Program-made: the position numbers and the translations under genes
Shown: positions 1 to 10,053 of the stretch, one piece after another
Numbering within the stretch: position 1 is the stretch's first letter
Layout of the letters: every line of letters starts with the position of its first letter
NCBI GenBank assembly: GCA_023512835.1
Contig: CM042090.1
Coordinates: 21,418,148 to 21,482,147 of the forward strand
Source: Taxillus chinensis
Lineage: Eukaryota; Streptophyta; Magnoliopsida; Santalales; Loranthaceae
Length of the DNA stretch: 64,000 nucleotides
Direction: 5' to 3'
Notes under the pieces: generated by a model
Database searches by the model: none
Told to the model about the DNA's origin: nothing
The model's input: only the letters and a program-made list of their open reading frames with translations

Positions 1-689
1 TGGCCCAACCTGACACTAAACTCGAGCTCTGAAACAACAATTGTTTCCTTGTTCAGACAATGTTCTCAAGCTCTAAGTCCAAAATGTTTCACTCACTGTT
101 TTCTATCTACCTCAAATCCTTACAATTCATCCCATCCTCCATGTATGTATGGGATTATACAGTATGTTCCAACTCCATCTAGCTCTCTCCTACTTTATAT
201 TGGAAATTATACAGTATATAATGACGAATAGGCTGCATAAAGGACAAACCCTAATTCCCCAATTCCTTGTTTAACAAACACTCCTAGGCATCTGTGTACC
301 ATATTTAATACATGGGCTGACCGAACATGTGTTACATATACGCACAAATATATACATACATATATATATGTATGTATGTATGTGTGTGTGTGTGTGTGTC
401 CTACCAAGCATAAGTTGCAGCTTTTTTTAAATTTCTTAGTTTGGATCAAGGCGTGCACATAAGTTACACCACAGAAAGGGAAAAGAAAAACAAAACAAAA
501 AATCCCTCATCTGATGTGACCTTTGTGCTTTTAAGATTCTTTTTAGATCAAGGTTTTCTCCCAGGAATAGTAAAGGCAAAGATAAGGATATGAAGGCACT
601 AAATTTTGATCCTACATTCTTACTTTTTTAAAAAAATTAGAAACATCTAGAATTAAGAAAAAGAATACGTTTAAGACCCAAGTAATAAT
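1..689. other. Non-coding left edge, probable ELMO intron
   Basis: No convincing exon is seen on either strand. A TATG/GT microsatellite lies at about 350-398. If the ELMO gene is intact, its remaining exons (the bulk of the ELMO domain) must lie to the left of base 1, and this stretch would be intron. Confidence 0.4.
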
Positions 690-1290
690 GTTGAAAGTAG
701 AGAAATTCTTGATTATTCTGATCCATAAAAAATAGATACAAGCTCCCTATAAATTGAAGTTGATACACCTAATTTCTAGGGATTTACAACTTACTAGATT
801 AAATTTAACTAAAACAAAAAACAATAAAATAGGAAATAAATTATATACAAATATGGTAACAAGCTACAAAAATCCCCTAAATATATGGAATCAAATTAAG
901 TCTAGATCTCCTTAATTCTAGCCCTCTGACAGGCAGGCAGTTTTTTTCCTGCATACTTTTGAATTGGATGTCAGTTTTAGGTTACTATTATTTATATTAT
1001 GCATTTGATGTTATTGATGTGTGTTCCTTTTGAGTTGGTTTTTTTCTTTATTGTAATTTTCTTTCTTATGCTCTTCTTGTGTGCTTGGTGTTCTTAATAA
1101 GTTACTAACAAAAAAAAAATCTATGGCTTAGCATTTACTACACACTAAATCTAGAACCTGTAACTACCTAATAATTCCACACCCCCTTCAAGCTGGATGG
1201 TAAATGTCAATTAATCCTTAGATCATCAAAAATCTTTCTTGGCTGAGCCTTAGTAAGAATGTCGGCTATCTAAACAAACAAATTATCTGA
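690..1290 (-). mobile_element. Ty1/copia retrotransposon 3' fragment (RNase H end plus 3' LTR)
   Basis: Read on the minus strand, about 1270 to 1205 encodes the end of a copia polyprotein: ADILTKAQPRKIFDDLRI, which matches the ADIxTKxL...LR motif that closes copia RNase H. A stop follows, then a purine-rich tract (GAAGGGGGTG, near 1190-1181), and then TGGAATTATTAGG, a plausible LTR start. The next ~490 bases look like an LTR and end near CTTTCAACA at about 690. An in-frame stop lies just upstream of ADIL, and no other pol domains remain before the neighbouring exon at 1488, so this is a 5'-truncated, dead copy. It sits in what appears to be an intron of the ELMO gene. The outer LTR end and target-site duplication are not fixed. 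Confidence 0.6.
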
Positions 1291-1487
1291 TCCTAGTCCA
1301 AGACATTAAATGACTGCAGCCTTAGTCATAGTTGCTCATTTATATATTTTATATTTAAGAATTTTATTGACTTTCCTATTTAAACAAGAAGAAATTTGAA
1401 TTCTCAGATTAATCCTTCATGGTCTCCGAGTTCAAAATTAAACACAAGGGTCAGAATAAAAAAACAAATTTTTCCAAAGAAGCATAC

Positions 1488-1831
1488 TTGATGATCAGGG
1501 CAAGTCTCATCAAAAGGTACACGTAATCGTTCATGAAGTCTTTGCAGCCTTTGTTCCTGGTAAAAGAAGTAACAAGCAGACGGTTAACTTAGGAGCAATA
1601 GAATGGCATGCTTGATGATCAGCAGAGTGCACAGTAAGCAAAACATATCCAGCTACAAATTATGAACCTATTTTGAAAGGGGCTCAAAAAAATATATCCA
1701 GCTACATATCCAGTTACCTGAAAGGGGCTCAAAAAAATGTCAAGGCTCTGGTTACGTCTATAGCTAGCACGGCTAAAAAGTCCTCCAAGCCATGACCGTG
1801 AGCCAACCATAGCATTAGCTTCAACCACCAA
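1488..1831 (-). CDS. ELMO/CED-12 domain protein, two 5'-proximal exons (partial)
   Basis: Two exons can be read. The upstream exon ends at 1718 with SRSWLGGLFSRASYRRNQSL...LSPFQ, followed by donor GTAACT. The next exon, 1556-1488, is exactly 23 codons, EQRLQRLHERLRVPFDETCP then DHQ, between acceptor TTTTACCAG and donor GTATGC. Both junctions are phase 0. The EQRLQRLxxRLxVPFDxxxPDHQ pattern is the segment just before the EALRxLW start of the ELMO domain in plant ELMO proteins. Plant ELMO proteins are poorly characterised; animal ELMO acts with DOCK GEFs on Rac. The rest of the domain is not in the window. The acceptor of the upstream exon is uncertain (a weak AG at 1819-1820, or further upstream). 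A copia fragment lies only about 200 bases downstream, so the gene may be broken rather than merely cut by the window edge. Confidence 0.6.
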
Positions 1832-1849
1832 AGACGGATTAAAGAAATT

Positions 1850-4085
1850 GCAGAATTTATATAATTAAATGAAGTCATCAGATACCGATCACAATATGAA
1901 GTAATAATTTATGACAGTATGTAAAACGTTGAACTAGATCTATACAAGGCAGTTTCCAATGAAATTTTATATTTCTTTTCAAAACATTCTGACATTGGTC
2001 CAAATGTTGAAACAGAATGCGTTTTGGACAATGCTAAAACTTTTCTGTGAGAAATTACTCTTTTTTTTTTTTGAATGAACGAATGATAAAACATTGATTA
2101 ATAAATTATACTCTCCCACATTTCCATTTTAAATTGTACCAAAAGAATTGTCCAATCCGTACTGTCATACTATCTTATTCATAATTTCCAATACTGATCA
2201 TCCTTCAATTTCATTGATTGTATTTTACTGGGAGAATTGTTTATGGGGGAAGTAGATAATAATTAAATACAGAATAAAAAATTAAAGAGAAGTAGGTTAA
2301 GATCCCCCCAAAAAACTTAAATTATGACCATAATAGAAATTGGACAATTAATGTGGGAAAGAGGGACTAATTTTCTTCTTCCTTCATATGAAAATGAGGT
2401 AGGAAGCCTTTTCATGTTTTATTAAGGGAATTTCCAGAAAATTAAACCTTAGTGTGAACTTATATAATGAACGAACAACATTTTATAGAAAAAATTACCA
2501 ACTTTGATGAATTATATTCCAACTTCCTCAAAATAAGGCTCGACAGACCCTCAGTCAATAATTAAAAATATTTCAAATGTCTTAACCGTATTGAGATATA
2601 TATAGACAACCCTAAGAGTTTTGGATAAGAATGAGTTACGAAACAAATTATATATACATGTACATTCTATGACTTCTTATTTTTGTTTCCATAGACAGCA
2701 TACACTTCTGGGGTTGAAAGCAAGGTCCTTTGTTATTTTGTACACTTAGTTGATCATCCTAACAAAACCTATTAATGGGTTTGTTCCAAATATTGGATTT
2801 TGCAGTAGAATCTAATGAACAGCAACAACAACAAAAATTCTTAATGCAATTTAATAGAAGATACGCTAAAGCTCCTTCATTTAACCATAAGGCATTCTGC
2901 AGTTATACAAAGATATATTTACGCTCCAATATTAGGTGCTGCATAAATTAGCTATACACATACATTAGCTATACACATGCGTGTAATAAATAACCAGGTT
3001 GATATTCCTCCCAAGAAGCATATATGCAAATAAAATCAGAAAATATGTTCAGAGGCTCGCAAATTCATAGATTGTTTTTCTTAATTTCAGAGTGAATTAA
3101 ATCCCACATGAAGTTGGAAATTCCACTCACAAAATCATTGAGCTGACTGCCATATCACACAAGGAGAATCGTATCAAAATGCCAACTCTCCGCTGTTTTT
3201 TCTCTTCAATAAACTTCATCCTCATGAACCTGCCATGAGGACAGAGTATATGCTTAACATTGTCCAACGAGCTGATGAAATCACATATTCATTCAAATTT
3301 CTCGATTAAACTATCTATTTTTTAAAAAAAAATACAGAAAACTGATAAATATGGCATATGAAACCATAGTTATTTTATCTTTTTTTACTTAGAGCTGAGG
3401 GGTAAAATATTGACTCAGAACCATGGGATTAAACACGGAAACATGGGAGAAAAAGCAATGATCTTCTGACTGTCGAGGAAAGAATGATCCCAGGTGATAC
3501 ATAGTAATGCACTTTTTCCCACCTTTCATTGATTGAAAGCTAATATGAGAAAATCAAGTAGATTCCGCAAAGAAAATATCATTTTTAAATGTTTATTCTT
3601 GTATAAATAAGTATATACATAAAAAGGACTAAACCCTTTTCTTTTCTTTATGAAGGAAAAAGATAGAAAGCTTACTGTGCAACATTAGCACTTATCAATA
3701 AGAGTTTCGAAATTTTCTCTTTTTATCCCATTTATGGGAAATTAAGGCTTGTTAGTTTGATTTGATTTCTTACCACACAAGAGAGAGAGAGATTGCATGT
3801 ATGTGAGTTAAAAAATACACAATGGTAGATAGAAAATACAAAGAGAATGGGGGTAGCAGCTCAGTCATAGGATTTCTATGAAGAAAGAGTAAATGTACGA
3901 AAGGTAATTCCCAAAAGAGTCAACACAAATTGCAATAATAATTTAATAATAATAATAACAAAAACAACAGTAAAGAAAACGAAAGGTAAATGTACATCGA
4001 TAATACATCTCCAACTAGACAACAAAGAACAAGAACTGAAACAGAACAAACGGACACACAATCCTTATCATCATTATTTCATTTG
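1850..4085. other. Non-coding AT-rich stretch, possibly ELMO intron 1
   Basis: No coding segment is recognised. The segment at 3070-3290 has higher complexity and some readable minus-strand sequence, but stops interrupt all frames. If the candidate first exon near 4148 is right, all of this is intron. Confidence 0.35.
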
Positions 4086-4135
4086 CTATGTCCAAAAAAA
4101 AAAAAAAAAACTTAGTTGGGTATCAACAGGAGCAC

Positions 4136-4148
4136 CTTTTAACGTCAT
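4136..4148 (-). CDS. Candidate first coding exon of the ELMO gene (very tentative)
   Basis: On the minus strand an ATG at 4148 opens MTLK and is followed by AAAG|GTGCTC, a possible donor. Joining to the weak acceptor at 1819-1820 keeps phase 1 and continues ...ANAMVGSRSW in frame. The preceding minus-strand sequence (about 4500-4150) is pyrimidine-rich and of higher complexity than its surroundings, which fits a 5' leader. Phase agreement alone has a one-in-three chance of being accidental. Confidence 0.22.
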
Positions 4149-4149
4149 G

Positions 4150-5558
4150 CGTGGCGTCTGGGGAAACAATGTGGTGGAGAAGAGGCCTCGATTCGACCAA
4201 AAGGCACAGGCGTGATGAGATACACAAAAAAGAAGACGAAGGACAATGAAAAAAGACAGAAAGCAAAGTGGGTTCATTGGGACGAAATGGGTGGGAATCG
4301 AGGAGGCACACCACCACAGGGCATGTTCATCGATGAAAAGGGTTTGGGTTTCCTCACCAAACAATTTGCTTCAGGATCGCCGACGCTCTTTCTTTTCTCG
4401 TATTGGGTCGTTGTTGTTTTTTTATTTTAATTATTATTATTATTTTGTTCCTGCAATGGCCATTCCGTCCCAATCTCAGCCTAACGTAATTGAAAGTAGG
4501 ACTACTTTGTCTGCCTCCTTACGGGCTTGAGACTTACTTTTTTTTTAGATTTTACTCCTAACGGGCTTGATCCGTTTCAAATTCATTTCGTTGCATATAG
4601 TGAATGTCAATCTTGTGTGTCATGCCGCCTCATCCTAATCTTATTGGAACAGATTTATAGTAGACATAATCAGTAATGAGTTTTTTTCTCAAATGAAATG
4701 GATTTAAAGTATGAGTCATCCATCTCAAACCTTTTTGGCAGCTAACTTTGATGGAATTATATAAAATTATATATGAAAGTGAATTTTCATCCATCATACA
4801 TAATTTTAAATTCATAAAATTTACTATTTTTAAAAATAATATAACTTTACCAAACTCCCCCTCAGACTATATATTTGTTTTTTTAAAAATGCTAGGGTGA
4901 AACATGCAATGTGAGTGGATTTTTATATTTTTTGGTTTGGCTCCAATTAACTTTTGATAACTCAAATTTAATGAAAAATATTAACAGTGTTAAATAATGA
5001 TGACAGCCTTTAGATGGTGACATATATAATATATTTTTTTAAATATTTTTAATGACATATATCAGGTTAAAAACAAAGTGAAGTCAGAAGTCAGCCTCGC
5101 GGTGGACACGTTCCCACTGGTCCGGTCGGCGTCAACCACGACAGCACAGTACTCCTCATCATGTCGGCTCCTCGGTCTTTCATTGTAGGGATTATTCGGA
5201 TTTACATGCATGTGAGGCGTTGTGGATTGTATTGTTTCTCATGATTCATAGTTTAATCTCTCTCTCTCTCTCCCTCCTTGTATCAATTAATTAAGCTTCT
5301 TAATTAGTCGTAAAATTTTTGTGCCATTTTTCCATTTCTGTTTTCTTAATTTGCGTTGTTATTGTGTTTGTGCAATTAATAAGTGCATCCTTTGTTGGGT
5401 GTTTGTGCACAACCTTGAGAGAAATGATTTATAAATAATAAAAGAAATACAAGCTCTTTTTTGATGCATAAACTGAACAGCTCTTTCATTACACATTACG
5501 TAACAGACGGAGAGGATTAAAATTGCGGTACGAAGGGAGATAGAGGGAGTAGGAACAA
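4150..5558. other. Intergenic region between ELMO and EPF1 genes
   Basis: The sequence at 4150-4530 is of moderate GC and could be a 5' leader or promoter for the minus-strand ELMO gene. A short GC-rich patch lies at 5090-5180. A (CT)n tract lies at about 5259-5272. No coding evidence is seen. Confidence 0.3.
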
Positions 5559-6257
5559 TTAAGGAATAGGATAAGACTTGTTCTTGCACATGCACTTATA
5601 AGCAATGGGACAAGTCTCGGCCTCTTCCAGTGATGCGCAAACGAAGCTCACAGTAACGAGCCTGCACGGTGAGCACGACCCGCAGGCGTGGGAGCAGTCT
5701 GGCAGTCTCGATCCAGCCACCTGCAGTGTTTCAGCCTGCGCCTGTTGCATCGTCTTGGCTGCTGTCTTTGTTTTCCAAGTATATGTCTCCTCTGGGTTCA
5801 CACTCACGCTTGGATGATGATTCCCATGACCTATACATATTGACACAAAATGGGCGCATATAGAAATTATGTTATGTTATTTATGTATTGATTATATGTA
5901 CATATATACCCAGCAAATTAAGTGCGGAAAATCAACGTAACCAAATCCAATGGATCATGATTAATATATATCGTGATCAGTTAGACCCGTAAAGAGTTTT
6001 AGAATACTGAACAAGATAATGATAAAAATTGATAGCAAGTCATGATAAATGAGTATATGTGCCATTGGAGTGAGTGGCTAGCTAAGGCAACAACTAACAT
6101 ATATATTACCAGCAAAAACATGCACATGAAATTCAACATAAATGGATATAAGCTAACGGACAGGGCACATACGGGAGCGACTCCGGCGGGCAAAAGCTGA
6201 GGCGGGGAGGAGAAGGAGACAGATCAATAATACTGCAATACAGCCGTGACCCTTCAT
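5559..6257 (-). CDS. EPF1: EPIDERMAL PATTERNING FACTOR 1-type secreted stomatal peptide
   Basis: Two exons on the minus strand: 6257-6173 (85 nt) and 5830-5559 (272 nt), with donor C|GTATGT and acceptor TATAG|GT. They join in phase 1 to give 118 residues. Residues 1-23 form a signal peptide (MKGHGCIAVLLICLLLLPAS...). A variable pro-region follows. The C-terminal domain from residue 67 (VAGSRLPDCSHACGSCSPCR) ends in YKCMCKNKSYPIP. It has eight cysteines (74, 78, 81, 84, 93, 102, 108, 110), the EPF1/EPF2 pattern. EPF1 is secreted by young guard-cell precursors and is sensed by ERECTA-family/TMM receptors to enforce one-cell stomatal spacing. The C-terminal wording is closer to EPF1 than to EPF2 or the six-cysteine EPFL peptides. 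The start is the first ATG giving a signal peptide. Confidence in the family is very high; the exact paralogue is a judgement from remembered sequence. Confidence 0.92.
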
Positions 6258-7290
6258 CTATAGATTTTGATGGAGTTTGTTATACCAAGCTAGCTAGTCT
6301 ATCTTGAACAGGAGATGTTGGCGAGAATGGTGAGAATGAGGAAAAAAGTGAGAGGGGGAAGAAGATTTAAAAGATTGGAGCGCAGAGAGAGAGGTGTTGA
6401 ATTGATGTAGGTCACAGGCAAAGCCATGGGAAGGTCACATGAAACCGGAGAAAAACAGATTGAAATGTATAACGAGTCTTTTTTGTGGTAATTAAGGCCA
6501 TGGGAGACGAGTGATTTCCAGGGAAAGTGGCAGAATTGAAATGCTGTTTTTCGTGAGTTTCTGACACATTTGAGCTTGGGTTAGTACTCATCACCATAAA
6601 TGCATCATCTATGAATCCCCTCTCCTCTCTCTTCTCTCTTTCACGATTCAAATTCGAAAGCATAAGCTATGGGGTGAGAGAGAGAGAGAGAGAGAGTAAA
6701 GGCAGGAGAACTTATGTGATTGCCATTAATGTATGATATTGATACCGGGGTGGTTTTTGTTTTTATTTTTTATACTTAATTTGGTCCACACGTTACTTTT
6801 TATTTGGTATACTTCGATGGAAAACAGTACAAAAAATATACGCGATTTTGAGATGCGTTGAATTTACCAAAATCCAACCGGATAAAAATGTGTTTGAATC
6901 AGAGAGCCGATCATGATAACTTGCAATGATAGACGAAAATTAGAGCCCACTAGAGTAGAGTGGAGGAAAATTTTTGACACTATATATAATTTTAACAATA
7001 TCCGTAGAAAGGCAATGTGACTTGAAAGCTTATAAAAGCTTATTTGATTGGTACTTATAAATATAATTTAAAAATATCAAATATTTCATAGAAAGTTGTA
7101 GTATGAATAATTTTATTTTATTATATTAAGTTTTGGTATTAATAATTATTTTATTTTCATAAATATATTAAATAAATAATTTCTTATGTTTAATGATTCA
7201 TTTAGTTAAAACGAATCACCTATTTAAACTTGGTATATCAAAACTAGTTAAGAAGACTAAACAATAAAATTTCAATAAATAGTAATTGTA

Positions 7291-7355
<65 letters not shown>

Positions 7356-7542
7356 GAATAAAAGTAAATAATAAAATAATTGATATGTAAATCTACCAAT
7401 TATGTGACATATGATAGATATAGTACATCAAGTAATTGGTAAGTGATATGTAAGAAAATATTTAAATATTTTATTAGAATTCACAATTATAAAATGTTAA
7501 TAGCTATTTATGAAATTGTCATTTGTTTAATTATGTGCCACG
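6258..7542. other. Intergenic: EPF1 upstream region and AT-rich DNA
   Basis: About 6258-6700 is the EPF1 upstream region. It has higher complexity and carries a (GA)n run at about 6675-6696. After 6740 the DNA is AT-rich with no coding signal and contains the (GT)n/(AT)n microsatellite described separately. Confidence 0.4.
7291..7352. repeat. (GT)5-(AT)n compound microsatellite
   Basis: Ten bases of GT repeat run directly into about 52 bases of uninterrupted AT repeat. Confidence 0.95.
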
Positions 7543-7865
7543 CATGTTGGCCTGTAATATAGGCCGGGTCAGGCTTTATATTCTTAAACGAGCTTGCCCA
7601 TAAGCTATAGCCTTATATAAGCTTGGCTCAAAATCTACACCCAATCCAACTCACGTAGCCTATCATTAGGTTATATATTACTTGTTAAATATATTTACAT
7701 AATTAGTTTAATAATAATAATAATAATAATAATAAGAAGAGCCTAGCCTACGGGTCAGCCCGGCTCACACTCGGCCTAGGCCGGACCGAAGATTTCTAAT
7801 CCTTTTAAAAGAAGACTAAATAGGCTGAGCTCAACCCAGCTGGGTCTACCCGTTTAATACCTCTA
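7543..7865. mobile_element. hAT-like non-autonomous element (MITE), degenerate
   Basis: A 323-bp segment has GC-rich subterminal regions full of GGCC/CCTAGGCC-like motifs around an AT-rich core with an (ATA)n run at about 7712-7735. It is flanked by near-identical 8-bp sequences, gtgccacg at 7535-7542 and gtgccagg at 7866-7873 (7/8 match), the target-site length of hAT transposons. The right end reads ...TAATACCTCTA, giving TAGAGGTATTA on the opposite strand, as in many plant hAT MITEs. The left terminus is diverged. No transposase is encoded. Confidence 0.55.
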
Positions 7866-7873
7866 GTGCCAGG

Positions 7874-9270
7874 TATGTTTAGTAAATTGAGTTACATTCT
7901 AGCTAAGCACCCACTTATATAGCATGCTTCAGTTTCTCTGCTATGTGTTTTCAGTGGATTGAGTTACATTCTATAAATTACATGCATTAGTTAAATCCGT
8001 AAATTATTTGTCTGTCTATCTTTAAAATACTTTAATTTGACTGTTTGATACTAAAATCAATATAATCAATGAATCCTTTTTAGAAGAGTACCGGTTAATT
8101 AAAGTGATTTGGCGAAGAAAATCACATATATGTTATAGAAAATCTACATCTTACTTCAATAACTATTTTTCATAACTGGGTTGTATATTCTCAAGATACC
8201 ATAGAGTTTGACTTTAAGCTATGGTGGGAAGTTGAGTTTCTCTTACTTCTACTAAATATTCTTGGATTTTAGTGGGGATTGATCTGGCATAGAGAGCAGT
8301 CATGTTTTTGGATTTCGCGCGTGTAGACTGAACTGAGACTGTCTCACATAGAGTTGATTAGATTAGTGATCTATTGTTTCAACTGCTAGATATTCTAGAA
8401 AAGAGTGGCTATTATAAACATTGGAAGGGAGGGGATCCTGATAGTGAAAACATACACAAAGTCACTCAAATGCACTAGGTCCAAGATTGAACTCACTGCA
8501 CAATAACCCGACAAGATGGGCTGAGGGGCATTTGTTGCATGCATATATAGTAGCGAGGAAGTATAAAGAAGATAAGAAAGAGCCATTGAGCTAAGTATCA
8601 TTACTAACAATCCTTTTTAGAGCTTGAAAGTCTATTGACCGGAAGGAGTTGATCTTTGTGAAGTTGAAGTTCGTAGCAGTCGTCTTCCTTAGACATTAGG
8701 CCAGAAGTTTATAACCACTCAAGAGGTTGCTAGATGCTTTAAAGCAATATATATGCATCCATAGGAGACTACTAGTCAATTGCTCGACCTCGACAGGAGT
8801 GAACTGCTTAAAGTCGATCGATTGACCACTTTTTCAAGAAGTGAGGTTGGTCATATATATATCGTAAACTTTTAGGGTCGATTTCAACTAAATCCATTGG
8901 GATGGGCTAAATAATATTGCTTACCGGAACGTATAATTCATATTAGAACAGCAATGTAAAGTTGCCTGTCATTTACTAAATATTGCCATTACAAACTTTA
9001 GACAACTTTACCCAATAAATTCAACAAGAGAAGACAAATCCGTATACAAGCTAACTAGGCCAGAGCCCCAGTCCCACCCTCGTCCACACGCACATAACGG
9101 TGCCCTTTGTCAATTCAATGGTGTAGACAATATCAAAATTAGAGGCAAAAACAAGGGGGGAGAGAGCAAAAAAAATAGAAAAAGACAGCCCAAAAATAAA
9201 GAGAGAGAGAGATAGAGAGGCAAAAAAAAAAAAAAACAGAGAGAGAGATTCTTGTTCATCTTACCCATTA
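7874..9270. other. Intergenic; unassigned possible retroelement debris, then NHL promoter
   Basis: A 16-base segment, attgagttacattcta, occurs twice (near 7889 and 7957). The stretch 8280-8860 is of higher complexity than its surroundings but gives no readable protein; degenerate retroelement DNA is possible. About 9050-9270 is the proximal upstream region and leader of the NHL gene, with GA runs at 9199-9218 and 9238-9248. Confidence 0.3.
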
Positions 9271-10053
9271 ATGGACTACACCCGAGGCCCCTACCACCAT
9301 CACCGCCCTTCTCCCGCCGCTGGTGAAGTCATCATCACCGCCTCCTCAATGACGACGCCGCCGCCCCGCTACGTCAACCTTGAGACCAGCGGAAGCCTCC
9401 GCCCTCCTCCGTCAGGCCGCCGCAGCGTTCCCCGCTACAACACCCACGCCCCCCACCACGGCAGCCGGACATGCCTCCGCTGCATGTGTTGCCTCTACTG
9501 CTTCCTCTTCGTCCTCCTCCTCCTCCTCTCTGCGCTGGGACTCTACTTCGTCCTCGCCTACAACCCCCGCGCGCCGTCGTACACGGTCGACGACTTCTCC
9601 GTCAAGGTCTTCAACCCCAAGATGTCGGACCTCACCCTCTACGCCCAGTTCGCAGTCAAGGTCCGCGCGCAGAACCCGAACGACCACATCGGATTCATCT
9701 ACCACGAGGGCAGCAGCGTGACGGTGATGTACAAGGACACGCCTCTGTGCTCCGGGGCATTTCCGGGGTTTTACCAGGGCTACCGGAACGTGACGATCAT
9801 GGACGTGCTGCTCGAGGGGACCAGCCCGGTCGGCTCCGGGCTGCAAGAGGCACTCGCTGAGAACCGCCGCTTCGGGAAGATTCCGCTGCTGGTCGTCGTA
9901 GTGGTTCCGGCAAGCGCCGTCGTAGGAGGGATGACGACGGGGGAGGTCACCGTTAGGGTCAACTGCACTTTGGTTGTCAGCAGTATCTCGCCCCTCGAGA
10001 AGATTAAGATTTTATCCACCTCGTACGACGGCTTTCGCGTTGACATTGCTTGA
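9271..10053 (+). CDS. NDR1/HIN1-like (NHL) LEA_2-domain membrane protein
   Basis: This is a single-exon gene of 260 residues beginning at ATG 9271 and ending in TGA. Residues 1-66 are a hydrophilic, proline/histidine/arginine-rich cytosolic tail. Residues about 72-96 (after CLRCMCCLYC) form one membrane span. The rest is a LEA14-type beta-sandwich with the family's NPND motif (135-138) and two N-glycosylation sequons (NVT 173, NCT 231). NHL proteins are type II plasma-membrane proteins linked to defence and abiotic stress; NDR1 is the best-known member. Codon use is strikingly GC-rich at third positions, and opposite-strand reading frames are open only because of this. The length is typical for the family. 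Subfamily assignment (NHL6/13-like) is uncertain. Confidence 0.9.
   Translation: MDYTRGPYHHHRPSPAAGEVIITASSMTTPPPRYVNLETSGSLRPPPSGRRSVPRYNTHAPHHGSRTCLRCMCCLYCFLFVLLLLLSALGLYFVLAYNPRAPSYTVDDFSVKVFNPKMSDLTLYAQFAVKVRAQNPNDHIGFIYHEGSSVTVMYKDTPLCSGAFPGFYQGYRNVTIMDVLLEGTSPVGSGLQEALAENRRFGKIPLLVVVVVPASAVVGGMTTGEVTVRVNCTLVVSSISPLEKIKILSTSYDGFRVDIA

Noticed and set aside
9412..9846. Long opposite-strand frame over the NHL gene
   Set aside because: A by-product of very high third-position GC; the plus-strand frame has clear membrane and LEA_2 features.
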